Of a DNA stretch of 62,584 nucleotides, positions 8,545 through 17,861 are shown one piece after another. This DNA is from Oxobacter pfennigii (lineage in GTDB: Bacteria > Bacillota > Clostridia > Clostridiales > Oxobacteraceae): assembly GCF_001317355.1 (NCBI RefSeq), contig NZ_LKET01000045.1, positions 1-62,584 on the forward strand, given 5' to 3'. The notes beneath the pieces were generated by a model. That model had not been told where the DNA came from and ran no database searches. It saw only the letters and a list, made by a program, of their open reading frames with translations. Position 1 is the first letter of the stretch. Every line of letters begins with the position of its first letter. The position numbers and the translations under genes are program-made.

Positions 8545-9425
8545 GTATCTCAATTATAGCTATACTCATCTATATGATTATTATTGCCGGCATTCCGGCG
8601 ATGATAGGCTTCTATGTGTACCGGGACGCGGTTCAGCGAGGCATGAATGGGGGCCTATGGACTTTGATAGTGGTATTAACCCCCGGATTTATAGGCTTTA
8701 TCATATATCTTCTTGTGCGAGGCAGCTATTCGGATTTAAAATGCCCAAACTGTTTAACTCAGGTTAACGATCAGTATGGGGTTTGCCCAAAATGCGGTAC
8801 AAGGCTTAAAGCGTCCTGCCCAAACTGCAATTTTCCTGCAGAACCCGACTGGAAAGTTTGCCCCAGATGCGCTTCTCCTTTGCCGGAAAATGACGGTGCT
8901 GCATATCCCATCAGGACAAAGGATAATGCTCTTGGAAAGATCCTTTTGGCTGTAGTCGTTATTCCCCTTATTCTTTTGATGCTGTTAGTTATATTTAACT
9001 TAGCCATCTTTAGAAGCACATCGGCTATGAACATAGCGTATCTGAGTATAGAGGATTATAAGGGTCGTCCTGAAGTAACGGAATGGATTAAGGCCTGTAA
9101 TGAGGATCCATCCAAAACATATGCATTGCGCTATCAGTCGGAGTATAATGAGAAAAAGGCGACACATTATTTAATTTACCGCCCTTCAGCCGGTAAAAAC
9201 ACAAGTGTGGGGGCTGACTATAAATCCGGACTTTTCGGAGCCAATATAGAAGCCCGTTTTTATGAAGGCGCTGATTTGGAAGGGGAAGAAAATCATCTGA
9301 CATGTATTTCCAATTACTCGGATAAATTCGCAGGTCTGAAAGTGTTTTTGAAGGATAAAAAGATAGATTGCGAAATCACGGAAGTTGATTATAACCCTGC
9401 ATTATTTGAAATTATCAGTGAATAA
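8541..9425 (+). CDS. Double zinc-ribbon membrane protein
   Basis: 294 residues. Two N-terminal membrane helices (about 3-25 and 35-58) precede two zinc ribbons (CPNC...CPKC and CPNC...CPRC, about residues 68-113). A third membrane helix follows (about 131-158), then an external domain of about 130 residues that I do not recognise. Translation is coupled to the previous gene through a 4-base overlap. It may be the sensor end of the sigma system: ribbons inside the cell, the unknown domain outside. A simple envelope-stress protein is an alternative. Confidence 0.7.
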   Translation: MSISIIAILIYMIIIAGIPAMIGFYVYRDAVQRGMNGGLWTLIVVLTPGFIGFIIYLLVRGSYSDLKCPNCLTQVNDQYGVCPKCGTRLKASCPNCNFPAEPDWKVCPRCASPLPENDGAAYPIRTKDNALGKILLAVVVIPLILLMLLVIFNLAIFRSTSAMNIAYLSIEDYKGRPEVTEWIKACNEDPSKTYALRYQSEYNEKKATHYLIYRPSAGKNTSVGADYKSGLFGANIEARFYEGADLEGEENHLTCISNYSDKFAGLKVFLKDKKIDCEITEVDYNPALFEIISE

Positions 9426-9436
9426 GAGGAATTTTT

Positions 9437-9919
9437 ATGATATACAGAATAAGGCAGTTTTTTAAGGGATTAACTGCCTGCAGAACTGATTGTGAAGTTA
9501 TATATAAGTATTTAAATGATAAAGAGATTGATTTATTTAACAAATTGCCTCCCCATGAAAAGCGGCATGCAGTTGATACTGCTTATACCGTTATGAAAAT
9601 TTACAGCGGAGAAGATGAGGATATACTTATAAAATCAGCACTTTTACATGATATCGGAAAAATAGAAGGAAAAACGGGAATCATGAAGAAGTCTATATTA
9701 GTGCTTATGGATAAATTTGCGCATAGGCTGTCAGTTAAACTATCACATAGGATAAAAATGTTTGACATATATTATAATCATCCGGAGGCTGGAGCTGAGC
9801 TTTTGGAAAAAATAAGGACAGATGAAAAAGCCATATTGCTTGTCAGATATCATCATGCAGAGAATTATGCCGATGAATATACCATGGATATATTGAAAAA
9901 GGCCGATAGTATGAATTAG
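9437..9919 (+). CDS. HD-domain phosphohydrolase-like protein
   Basis: 160 residues with the HD metal-binding pattern: His in EKRHAVDTAY, the HD pair in ALLHDIGKIEG (about residues 75-85), a later His in YNHPEAGAELL and YHHAE near the end. HD domains hydrolyse phosphoester bonds in nucleotides or signalling molecules. This one is compact and carries no second domain, so the substrate is open. It follows the zinc-ribbon gene by 11 bases and probably shares its transcript. Confidence 0.8.
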   Translation: MIYRIRQFFKGLTACRTDCEVIYKYLNDKEIDLFNKLPPHEKRHAVDTAYTVMKIYSGEDEDILIKSALLHDIGKIEGKTGIMKKSILVLMDKFAHRLSVKLSHRIKMFDIYYNHPEAGAELLEKIRTDEKAILLVRYHHAENYADEYTMDILKKADSMN

Positions 9920-9984
9920 CATAATGGTATGATAAATTATAGCCAGTATATAAATAATAGCAATTATTGCAGGGAAGGGATTTT

Positions 9985-11088
9985 ATGAAACAGCCGTTAA
10001 CTTTATTATTTGGAATAATCATATCAATATTATTTTTAAGCATAGCCTTTCCTGCCGACCCTATGCAGCCGGATTTGATAACCAGGATTGCAGGGAACAA
10101 GGAGGAAGTAAAAACCCCATTGGAAACTGTCAGAAATTACAGGGTGGGGGATGTAACAAAAATAGATGATGCAGGGACTGCCCTTATCTTTTCACCCGAT
10201 GAAGAAGAACTGTATTATACAAAGAAGTCGGATGATAATTCTTATGAAGAAATATGGATAAGCAATCTCAAAGACTATAAAGGAATTATAAATACAAAAT
10301 TAAAGATAAACGATATCAGAAATGCCAAGTGGTCACCGGACGGCAAGCAGTTGTGCTTCATGGGGGATTTATCCCCGGGGACAACCAGTTTGTTTACATA
10401 TAGCGCAACCACTAAGCTTATAAAAGAAGTCACCCCAAAAAACATCAAGGATATGGGCGTTACCTCCTATGATTGGGACAATGAATCACTGTATTTAGTA
10501 ATGTCCGTCGATATTGTAAAACCCTTTATTGAATTATATAACACCCATACGGGGAAGTTCAGCAGGGTGAATTTGAAATTGAGGTCCTGCAGGAATGTAG
10601 CATTTTACGAAGATGACAAGTTAATGTACTCGGATTTGGACGAAAATAATGAATATAAAATATACACTGTCGAAAAGTCAGGGAAAAATGCTGAGTTTAT
10701 TGCTGACGGACAGAGTTTTATATTGTCCCCTAATAAGAATAAAATGGCCATTTTAGCCGATTTAAACAGCCAGCAGGGCTTATGGATTTATAATATTATC
10801 AATAAAAATATAAAGCAATTGAGGACAGAACCGATAAATAATATAGTATGGTTATCTGATAATACCAATATAATTTTTGCAGAAGAGGATGACTGCAAAT
10901 CAAAATATACTTACTCCGGAAGTCTTTATTATGTAGAAAATAATTTACAGGAAACCGAAATAACAGGTACTGTTTATCCTATATTTACTGCTTCGGAAAG
11001 CGGACGTAAAATTGCCATGACCTCCCCTGATTATGTAGAGGATAGAACAGAAAACAAAGGTATATTTGCAGGAACGCTATTTAAATAG
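9985..11088 (+). CDS. TolB-like beta-propeller protein, membrane-anchored
   Basis: 367 residues. An N-terminal hydrophobic segment (about residues 5-22) acts as signal or anchor. The rest shows WD40/TolB-like blades: IFSPDEEELYYTK, AKWSPDGKQLCFMG, FILSPNKNKMAILA and IVWLSDNTNIIFAE, the last four each at the start of a blade. Such propellers usually bind protein partners outside the membrane. I prefer the ATG at 9985 behind AAGGGA over a TTG at 9967. The downstream response regulator starts 12 bases after the stop, so the genes form an operon. Confidence 0.75.
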   Translation: MKQPLTLLFGIIISILFLSIAFPADPMQPDLITRIAGNKEEVKTPLETVRNYRVGDVTKIDDAGTALIFSPDEEELYYTKKSDDNSYEEIWISNLKDYKGIINTKLKINDIRNAKWSPDGKQLCFMGDLSPGTTSLFTYSATTKLIKEVTPKNIKDMGVTSYDWDNESLYLVMSVDIVKPFIELYNTHTGKFSRVNLKLRSCRNVAFYEDDKLMYSDLDENNEYKIYTVEKSGKNAEFIADGQSFILSPNKNKMAILADLNSQQGLWIYNIINKNIKQLRTEPINNIVWLSDNTNIIFAEEDDCKSKYTYSGSLYYVENNLQETEITGTVYPIFTASESGRKIAMTSPDYVEDRTENKGIFAGTLFK

Positions 11089-11100
11089 GAGGTTATAAAT

Positions 11101-11772
11101 TTGGGGGAAAAAATACTTATAGCATTAGAAGAACTTTTAATACTGAAGGGATTAAAGTTCAGCCTGGAGCAGGATGGCTATAATGCTGATGCCGTAGAAA
11201 ATATGGATGAGGCCAAAACCTTGGCTGAGAATAATAAATATGATTTGATTATAATGGATGAATCCATTGGAAATATAAGCAGCAATGACTTCTATCAGAG
11301 AGTGAGAGAAAAATACAATACACCTTTTATTGTACTGACATCAAATGCTGATATGGTTGATAAAAACCAGGGAATATATGATTATGTATTAAAGCCCATT
11401 AATATCGTTGATTTTAAATCAAAGGTTAATGCAGCCCTTGTCAAATCAAGAGGAGAAAGCAATCAGCAGACAGGAGTCATAAAGCTTTGGGATATAACCA
11501 TTGATTTATCGTCAAGAAATATAGTTGCAGGCAACCGTGAGATTGACCTGACGTCAAAGGAATACAGCATACTTGTTTTTCTTGCAAGCAACAAGAACAA
11601 GGTTTACAGCAGAGAAGAGCTTTTAGATGAAATCTGGGGCAATGAACATACAGGGGATAAGAGAATAGTGGATGTCCACATAAGAAGGCTTCGTGAAAAA
11701 ATAGAAAACGACCCTTCAAACCCTTCATATATAATAACAAAATGGGGTTCAGGGTATTATTTCAACGGATAA
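11101..11772 (+). CDS. OmpR-family regulator with altered receiver
   Basis: 223 residues. The TTG start is supported by AGGAGG 8 bases upstream. The receiver keeps the phosphoacceptor Asp (LIIMDES), the Thr (FIVLTSN) and the Lys (YVLKPIN). Its acidic pair, normally two Asp in ILIVDDE, reads ILIALEE, so one metal-binding Asp is Leu and the other Glu. The C-terminal OmpR winged helix is normal (LTSKEYSILVFLA, VDVHIRRLREK, WGSGYYF). No kinase gene is adjacent. It may be regulated without classical phosphorylation. Confidence 0.87.
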   Translation: MGEKILIALEELLILKGLKFSLEQDGYNADAVENMDEAKTLAENNKYDLIIMDESIGNISSNDFYQRVREKYNTPFIVLTSNADMVDKNQGIYDYVLKPINIVDFKSKVNAALVKSRGESNQQTGVIKLWDITIDLSSRNIVAGNREIDLTSKEYSILVFLASNKNKVYSREELLDEIWGNEHTGDKRIVDVHIRRLREKIENDPSNPSYIITKWGSGYYFNG

Positions 11773-11777
11773 ATCAA

Positions 11778-11840
11778 CTCCCTTATAGACTTGGTATTTT
11801 TGGTAAAGAATATTAAAAGCCTATAAGGGAGGTTTTTTTA
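11778..11840 (+). promoter_or_regulatory. Hairpin that terminates upstream and hides a ribosome site
   Basis: A perfect 11-base inverted repeat, CTCCCTTATAG (11779-11789) and CTATAAGGGAG (11821-11831), followed by seven T residues and then the ATG at 11840. The right arm contains the ribosome site AAGGGAGG of the next gene. It therefore looks like a terminator whose stem, when formed in read-through RNA, also masks the ribosome site. Confidence 0.7.
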
Positions 11841-12697
11841 TGAAGAGGATAACAGCACTCGTTTCAGCAGTTATAATAGTTATATCGGGTATTTTTATCA
11901 GCATAAAAGCCATAAGCAGCAATAAGGATTCCGGTCCTTATGCATATACTTCGACAGAGGGGGCGGATGAATACACATACATAATCCTTTTCTTCAAAGG
12001 GGACGAAAGCCTTTTGCCTGAAGCCAGGGGTATAAAAAGCCGCAGGGATATTGCAAGGGCTGTTGTTGAAGAGCTGATTTCAGGTCCTGAATCCATGGAG
12101 TATAAAAATACAATACCGCAAAATACAAGACTGATAACAGCTAAAATAGATAAAAATACGGCGCATATCAATTTAAGCCGTGAATTTAATTATAAAAATA
12201 TTGATGTGCCTAATCCGAAAGACATTGAAATAAGCTCCGTTGTGAACTCCTTAACCCAGCTTCCCGATGTTTTGAGAGTACAGTTTTATATCGAAGGTAA
12301 GAAATGGGGAGGGCCAATCAAAAGGGTCAGAGAAATGTTACAAAGAGAGGAGCTAAACCCGGCAGAGGTTTTAAATAAGCAAATGGCCTTTGAGAAAAAG
12401 GGAAGCTGGCTAAACGCTTATTTATTGATGTCCGATGCGGAAGAAGGCAAGGGGCGAAAATCCTATCATGAATATGTAAAGGAAATGCAGGAGGCTAAAA
12501 AAGAAGGTCTCATGGAGGCGGAATTTGAAGTAGGAGAATATAAAATAGATCAAAATGATATAAATAAGGCGGCGGTTAAAATCATATTTATTACAAGAGA
12601 CGGCCTGGGTAACTATTATAAAGGATCCGAGGTATTTTTCAACACAGTTAAGGTTGACGGCTTCTGGATGGTAGATTGGCTGACTGATTACAGGTAA
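11840..12697 (+). CDS. GerMN-domain membrane protein
   Basis: 285 residues. An N-terminal membrane anchor (about residues 5-24) is followed by a GerMN fold (about 45-165) with ARAVVEELISGPES and TAHINLSREF, found in GerM and other sporulation, germination or envelope proteins of Bacillota. The C-terminal third is a separate alpha/beta region with GNYYKGSEVFFNTVKV that I do not recognise. Its ribosome site lies in the hairpin at 11778-11840. It probably acts outside the membrane. Confidence 0.8.
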   Translation: MKRITALVSAVIIVISGIFISIKAISSNKDSGPYAYTSTEGADEYTYIILFFKGDESLLPEARGIKSRRDIARAVVEELISGPESMEYKNTIPQNTRLITAKIDKNTAHINLSREFNYKNIDVPNPKDIEISSVVNSLTQLPDVLRVQFYIEGKKWGGPIKRVREMLQREELNPAEVLNKQMAFEKKGSWLNAYLLMSDAEEGKGRKSYHEYVKEMQEAKKEGLMEAEFEVGEYKIDQNDINKAAVKIIFITRDGLGNYYKGSEVFFNTVKVDGFWMVDWLTDYR

Positions 12698-12728
12698 AAT
12701 TTATGTTATACTTATAGGGGGTGATTTT

Positions 12729-13253
12729 ATGGTGGGAATTGAAAGAAGAAACAAAATACTTGAGCTTTTAAACAGCGGCTTAGGGTCCCTTTCCGGTTCA
12801 TATCTATCTAAAATACTTAAAGTTTCAAGGCAGGTTGTAGTGCAGGATATAGCTATATTGAGGGCGGAAGGAAAAGACATAATAGCAACTCCCCAAGGAT
12901 ATATAATACCTGACTACTTTTCAAAAAAGAGCGCTAAACGGATTATAGCCTGCAAGCATCATGGACAGGATATAGGGGATGAGCTTAATTTGATAATTGC
13001 CATGGGGGGAAGGATTTTAGATGTTATAGTAGAGCACCCCGTATATGGCGAATTAAAAGGAATGCTCATGCTTTCATCCATTATGGATGCCGAAGAATTC
13101 ACAAGAAGGATGAATGAGAGCGTAAGTGAACCTTTATTGGTTCTTACAAAAGGGGTTCATCTTCATACAATAGAGGCAGACAGCGAAGAAAAACTTAACA
13201 TGATAGAGGAAAAGCTCCGGGAAAAGGGCTATCTGTTGAGTGAAGAAAATTAA
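12729..13253 (+). CDS. niaR: NiaR-type transcription repressor (HTH + 3H domain)
   Basis: 174 residues. The N-terminal winged helix (GSYLSKILKVSRQVVVQDI, about residues 24-42) is followed by a 3H domain with histidines at CKHHGQDIGDEL, IVEHPVYGEL and KGVHLHTIEA. In characterised NiaR/YrxA proteins the 3H domain binds niacin and the protein represses NAD synthesis or niacin transport genes. No such target lies beside it, so its regulon should be elsewhere. It starts behind GGGGGTGA, 31 bases after the GerMN gene. Confidence 0.88.
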   Translation: MVGIERRNKILELLNSGLGSLSGSYLSKILKVSRQVVVQDIAILRAEGKDIIATPQGYIIPDYFSKKSAKRIIACKHHGQDIGDELNLIIAMGGRILDVIVEHPVYGELKGMLMLSSIMDAEEFTRRMNESVSEPLLVLTKGVHLHTIEADSEEKLNMIEEKLREKGYLLSEEN

Positions 13254-13273
13254 TTTAAAGCAGGTGATTTAAA

Positions 13274-16018
13274 TTGAAAAAGCTGTTCAATTTAAAATTT
13301 CTCATAGGGATTATTATATTTCTTATTATTGTTTTCTTTTCAGGCATAGTAAGTCTGTTGGTTGATTTTCAGTGGTTTAAGGAAGTAGGATACACGGGAG
13401 TTTTTACCACCCGCCTATTTACCCAGTTCAAACTTGGAATTCCTATTTTTGTTATTCTGGCAGGAGTTATTTATCTTTATCTTCAGTATCTCAAAAGTGA
13501 ATACATTAAAAATATGAAGGTAATACATACGAAGGAACAGGTCAAGTCCATCAATTTCAAGCTGTTCTTAGCTTCACTTGGATTATCACTTATTTCCTCT
13601 TTTACCTTATCGTCCACATACTGGTACGAAATACTAAGCTATATAAACGGAGCGGATTTTAATTTAAAAGATCCTATCTTTAATAAGGATGTAAGCTTTT
13701 TTATATTCAGGCTGCCGCTGTACCAAGCACTGTATGGCGTTGTATTTGGCATATTGATATTGCTTATGATAATTACCGTTATATTTTGCTTATTTTTAGG
13801 GATAAGGCAGGGCTTGTTTGAGCTTAACAATAATATGTTAAGGTTTGACAGGAGAAGAGGGTTAGTATTCGGAAAAGAGGTTTTCGAGCTGGCGGGAAGA
13901 CAGCTTGCTGCAATATTAAGCCTCATACTGGTTATGATAGGTATAAGCTATATATTAAGAAATTACAGCCTTGTGTATTCTCCCAGAGGCGTTGCTTTTG
14001 GCGCCAGCTATACCGATGTTCACGTGACGCTTTTATTCAACAGGATTCTTGCCGTTTTAAGCATAATTTCCGCAGCAGCCTTGTTTTTGGGGCTCTTTAA
14101 GAAAAATTTAAAGCTTACATTAATTGTCGTTGGCGTAATGATAGGAGCTAACCTCATACAAGGCCTTTTAGAGGCGGGGGTGGACCGATTTATAGTCAGC
14201 CCAAACGAAAAGGACAAGGAACAGCAATTCATAAATTACAATATAAAGTATACCCGTTTAGGATACGGCCTTGATAACATCGAGGAAAAGGATTACCTGG
14301 CCGAAGTTGATTTATCACCTGAGGATATAGAAGAAAACAGAAATACCATTAAGGATATAAGAATAAACGATTTTGCACCGGCTCTTGAGGTTTACAACCA
14401 GCTTCAGGGCATAAGGAATTATTACAGATTCAACGATATAGATATAGACAGGTACAAAATTAACGGTGATTATACCCAGGTGTTCATAGCCCCCAGGGAA
14501 ATAGATTTAAGCAAGCTTGACCAGAGCTCCATAACCTGGCTAAACAAGCATTTAATATATACCCACGGATACGGCGTTGCCATGTCTCCCGTTAACACAG
14601 TTACGGCCCAGGGCCAGCCCAATTTGATAATAAAGGATATACCGCCTGTTTCAACTGTAGATTTACAAGTTGAAAGGCCAGAAATATATTTTGGCGAGCT
14701 TACAAACGATTATATCGTGGTAAATAACAAAATCACAAAGGAAATGGATTACCCCTTAGGCGATACAAATGCTGAAGCCGTGTATCAGGGCAAAGCCGGC
14801 ATATCCCTTGGAGGCTTGAACAGGCTGCTATTTATGATTGACAGGGGCAGCTTCAATTTCTTACTGTCCCAGGATATAAATTCAAAGAGCAAAATAATTC
14901 TTCACAGAAATGTGGTGGAGAGGGCAAATAAAATCGCTCCCTTTCTCGTCTATGACAAGGACCCTTATATAGTTTTAAATGAAGGAAAGCTCTACTGGAT
15001 ACTTGATGCATACACCATTAGCTCAGGCTTTCCCTATTCAGAGCTTTATATGGGTATAAACTACATAAGAAATTCGGTTAAAGTCATAATAGATGCCTAT
15101 GACGGAACTACAGATTTTTACCTTGCAGATGAAAATGATCCCCTTGCCGTCACCTACAGCAGAGTATTCCCGGGGCTTTTTAAGAGCCTGAATGAAATGC
15201 CCCAGGGCTTTAAGGAGCATTTCAGGTATCCCCAGGACATATTCAGCATACAGGCTGAAGTTTATAAAAAATACCATATGACAAATGCAGGAGTATTTTA
15301 TAACAGGGAGGATATGTGGGCTATTCCGGGAGAAAGCAATGTACAGGAGCAGCAAACAAAAGCGGAGCCCCTATATCTTAACATGAAGCTTCCGGAGGAA
15401 GAAAAGGAAGAATTCATATTGATGACACCTTTTACGCCATCAGGCAAGGATAATATGGTGGCTTGGCTGGGAGCAAGGTCGGAGGGAGAGCATTACGGAA
15501 AGCTCATATTATATAAATTTCCCAAGCAGAAGATGACCTATGGGCCTATGCAGTTTAAAGCCAGAGTCAATCAGGATTCCACCATATCAAAGGAATTGGC
15601 TCTTTGGGATCAGCAGGGCTCCAGCGTGCTGCAGGGGAATGTAATTATAGTTCCCATTGAAGAATCCTTGATATACGTTATGCCGGTTTATATAAGGTCT
15701 ACCGGCACCAACAGCATACCTGAAATGAAAAGGGTTGTTTTAGGCTACGGGGAAAAGATTGTCATGGAGGAGACACTGGATAAGGCGCTTCAAAATATTT
15801 TTGACATGAAGATTGAAGATACCGCTCCGCAGGTTCCAGAGGTCAATGAGCCTCCCATACCGGATTCTCAGATGGAGGATCTGATACTCAAGGCAAATGA
15901 GGCCTTTAATAAGGCAAAGGAAGCACAGCAAATGGGAGACTGGGCGGAATATGGTATCAGGTTAGATGAGCTTCAGAGCATATTAAATGAGATGAACCAA
16001 TCGGTACAAAGCGAATAA
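13274..16018 (+). CDS. UPF0182 family membrane protein
   Basis: 914 residues, the usual length for this family of unknown function. The first roughly 320 residues contain about seven hydrophobic segments, starting with FLIGIIIFLIIVFFSGIVSL and including the family-typical DFQWFKEVGYTGVFTTRLF. A large extracellular domain follows with NYYRFNDIDIDRY and RDMWAIPGE-like blocks, and the protein ends in an acidic, Gln-rich tail. A TTG start is supported by CAGGTGATTT. A terminator follows. Confidence 0.9.
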   Translation: MKKLFNLKFLIGIIIFLIIVFFSGIVSLLVDFQWFKEVGYTGVFTTRLFTQFKLGIPIFVILAGVIYLYLQYLKSEYIKNMKVIHTKEQVKSINFKLFLASLGLSLISSFTLSSTYWYEILSYINGADFNLKDPIFNKDVSFFIFRLPLYQALYGVVFGILILLMIITVIFCLFLGIRQGLFELNNNMLRFDRRRGLVFGKEVFELAGRQLAAILSLILVMIGISYILRNYSLVYSPRGVAFGASYTDVHVTLLFNRILAVLSIISAAALFLGLFKKNLKLTLIVVGVMIGANLIQGLLEAGVDRFIVSPNEKDKEQQFINYNIKYTRLGYGLDNIEEKDYLAEVDLSPEDIEENRNTIKDIRINDFAPALEVYNQLQGIRNYYRFNDIDIDRYKINGDYTQVFIAPREIDLSKLDQSSITWLNKHLIYTHGYGVAMSPVNTVTAQGQPNLIIKDIPPVSTVDLQVERPEIYFGELTNDYIVVNNKITKEMDYPLGDTNAEAVYQGKAGISLGGLNRLLFMIDRGSFNFLLSQDINSKSKIILHRNVVERANKIAPFLVYDKDPYIVLNEGKLYWILDAYTISSGFPYSELYMGINYIRNSVKVIIDAYDGTTDFYLADENDPLAVTYSRVFPGLFKSLNEMPQGFKEHFRYPQDIFSIQAEVYKKYHMTNAGVFYNREDMWAIPGESNVQEQQTKAEPLYLNMKLPEEEKEEFILMTPFTPSGKDNMVAWLGARSEGEHYGKLILYKFPKQKMTYGPMQFKARVNQDSTISKELALWDQQGSSVLQGNVIIVPIEESLIYVMPVYIRSTGTNSIPEMKRVVLGYGEKIVMEETLDKALQNIFDMKIEDTAPQVPEVNEPPIPDSQMEDLILKANEAFNKAKEAQQMGDWAEYGIRLDELQSILNEMNQSVQSE

Positions 16019-16025
16019 TTAATAA

Positions 16026-16064
16026 GAATCCCGGCTAAATATTATTTTACCGGGATTTTTTCAT
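16026..16064 (+). terminator. Terminator after UPF0182 gene
   Basis: Stem AATCCCGG / CCGGGATT followed by a T run. Confidence 0.8.
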
Positions 16065-16106
16065 ATAGGCCTGTATATAAATAGAGTATAGTTTAATTAT
16101 GAAGGG

Positions 16107-17564
16107 ATGATTATAATAAGGCATAAAAAAGCAGCGGTTATTATTATTTTAATCATATTTATATTTACATCGGGGTGCAGTAAAAACTCAGTCATAAATT
16201 CATTATTTACAGGTTATAGAAACAGATATGAAATAAGTGTTTATTATAAACCGGAGGACCGTTACATATTCGGCACCCAGAAATTGTTCTATAAAAACAC
16301 GGAGGATATTGAGCTTAACGACATATATTTTCATCTGTACCCAAATGCTTTTTCACAAGCTGAAACAGCCCCCATGATTGGTGATATAAGGGATAATTAC
16401 CCCTCTGGCTTCAACCCGGGGAAAATTGATATAATAAACGTATGGGTCAACGGTGTTTCATCTAAGTGGGCTGTGGAAGGACAGGACAAAACAATTTTAA
16501 AGGTGGAGCTGAATAAGCCCATAAAGCCTCAATCCACCATGGAAATTAGGATAGATTTCGGGGAAAAGCTGCCGCTGTCCCGGACGGATTTTGGAGCCTA
16601 TAACGGGATCGCTTCTTTTGAAAACTGGTATCCCGTATTATGTGTATATGATAATGAAGGATGGCACACAGAACCCAGCTGCAAAATGGGAGAGGCAAAT
16701 TTCAGCGAGGTTTCGGATTATTATGTGGATATAGACCTGCCTGAGAATGAGCTTGTTGCGTCCACAGGCGATATAAAAAAAGAAAAAGCTCTTGATAATA
16801 ACAGAAAGATCATATCAATAGAGGCAAAGAATGTACGGGATTTTACCTGGGTAAGTAGCAGCAAATTTCAAATGGCAGAACTTGAGCATAATGGCATAGA
16901 AATAAGATCCTTCTTTTTAAATGAAGACAGGGAAAGAGGGATTAAAGTTCTTGATTATGCATCAAAAGCCATGGATTTCTTCTCTGAGAGCTTTGGAGAA
17001 TATCCCTATAAAAGCTTTGATATTGTAGAAACTCCCCTTTACGGCGGAGCCATGGAATACCCTCTTTTAACGGCGGTAGGGGAACAGTATTATAAATATC
17101 TTGAGGAAAAAAATCTGGAAGCTGCAGTAGCCCACGAAATAGCACATCAATGGTGGTATGTAATAGTGGGGAATAACGAATATGTGGATCCTTGGCTGGA
17201 CGAAGCTCTTGCTACATATTCCGAGGCTATGTATTTTGAAAAATACTACGGGGAAGCTGCTTTCAAAGAGAAAATAAATACCCGGGTGGGAATGGCCAGG
17301 TTTAACAGGGTTCCCATGGATTCCATGGATAAATTTAAAACAGGAAGCGAATACAACATCGTAGTATATATACAAGGGGCTTACATACTGGATGAATTCA
17401 GGAACAAAGTTGGGAATGAAATGTTTTTGGAAATATTGAAAAGCTATTTTGAAACTTATAAATTTAAAAATGCCAATACTGATGATTTTATAACCATAGC
17501 CACTGATATATGCGGCAATGAGGCAGCAACCTTTTTAAAAAACAGATTATCCGGAAAAAACTAA
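16107..17564 (+). CDS. M1-family metallopeptidase, lipoprotein
   Basis: 485 residues. The N-terminus is a lipoprotein signal (hydrophobic stretch ending in the lipobox TSGC, Cys about residue 24), so it should be anchored outside the membrane. Zinc-peptidase motifs are intact: HEIAHQWW with a downstream Glu in WLDEALATYSE (about residues 338-366), and the substrate-side GGAMEYPLL. M1 enzymes remove N-terminal residues from peptides. The GAAGGG before the start lies unusually close to the ATG at 16107, so the true start could be a non-ATG codon a few positions downstream; the signal peptide survives either way. Confidence 0.88.
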   Translation: MIIIRHKKAAVIIILIIFIFTSGCSKNSVINSLFTGYRNRYEISVYYKPEDRYIFGTQKLFYKNTEDIELNDIYFHLYPNAFSQAETAPMIGDIRDNYPSGFNPGKIDIINVWVNGVSSKWAVEGQDKTILKVELNKPIKPQSTMEIRIDFGEKLPLSRTDFGAYNGIASFENWYPVLCVYDNEGWHTEPSCKMGEANFSEVSDYYVDIDLPENELVASTGDIKKEKALDNNRKIISIEAKNVRDFTWVSSSKFQMAELEHNGIEIRSFFLNEDRERGIKVLDYASKAMDFFSESFGEYPYKSFDIVETPLYGGAMEYPLLTAVGEQYYKYLEEKNLEAAVAHEIAHQWWYVIVGNNEYVDPWLDEALATYSEAMYFEKYYGEAAFKEKINTRVGMARFNRVPMDSMDKFKTGSEYNIVVYIQGAYILDEFRNKVGNEMFLEILKSYFETYKFKNANTDDFITIATDICGNEAATFLKNRLSGKN

Positions 17565-17593
17565 AAGAAGCAGAAAGTCTGCTTCTTTTGACT
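17560..17593 (+). terminator. Terminator after M1 peptidase
   Basis: Near-perfect stem AAAAGAAGCAGA / TCTGCTTCTTTT with a 3-base loop. It could serve both directions. Confidence 0.8.
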
Positions 17594-17663
17594 TATTATT
17601 TGCACAAACATAGGTTCTCGGAACCCGCCAGCAATCTTTGATTGCTAATCTGGATATGGGTTC

Positions 17664-17861
17664 TTATATGTCCTGGGCTTTAAGAATTTTAAGCTGCTCT
17701 TCCGTTAGGCTGTCCAAAAACTGCGCCTTTTTAGTAAGATCCATCCTTGTGATAACTTTTTTTTCAATAAGTAACTCAATAATGCTAACAATTGCAAGAG
17801 TGTTTTTATAGTCGGTATCTTTAAGGTCGGCTAACTGACCCGCAAAATCAATATTATTCAT
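17664..17861 (-). CDS. Small protein of unknown function
   Basis: 65 residues, acidic and helical, with DYKNTLAIVSIIELLIEKK and SLTEEQLKILK. I do not recognise it. The ATG at 17861 has GGGAGGAG upstream; a longer frame to 17909 lacks this support. It is the only leftward gene between the peptidase and serS. A hairpin with AGCAATC / GATTGCT (about 17630-17647) follows and may be its terminator. Confidence 0.6.
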   Translation of the reverse strand: MNNIDFAGQLADLKDTDYKNTLAIVSIIELLIEKKVITRMDLTKKAQFLDSLTEEQLKILKAQDI

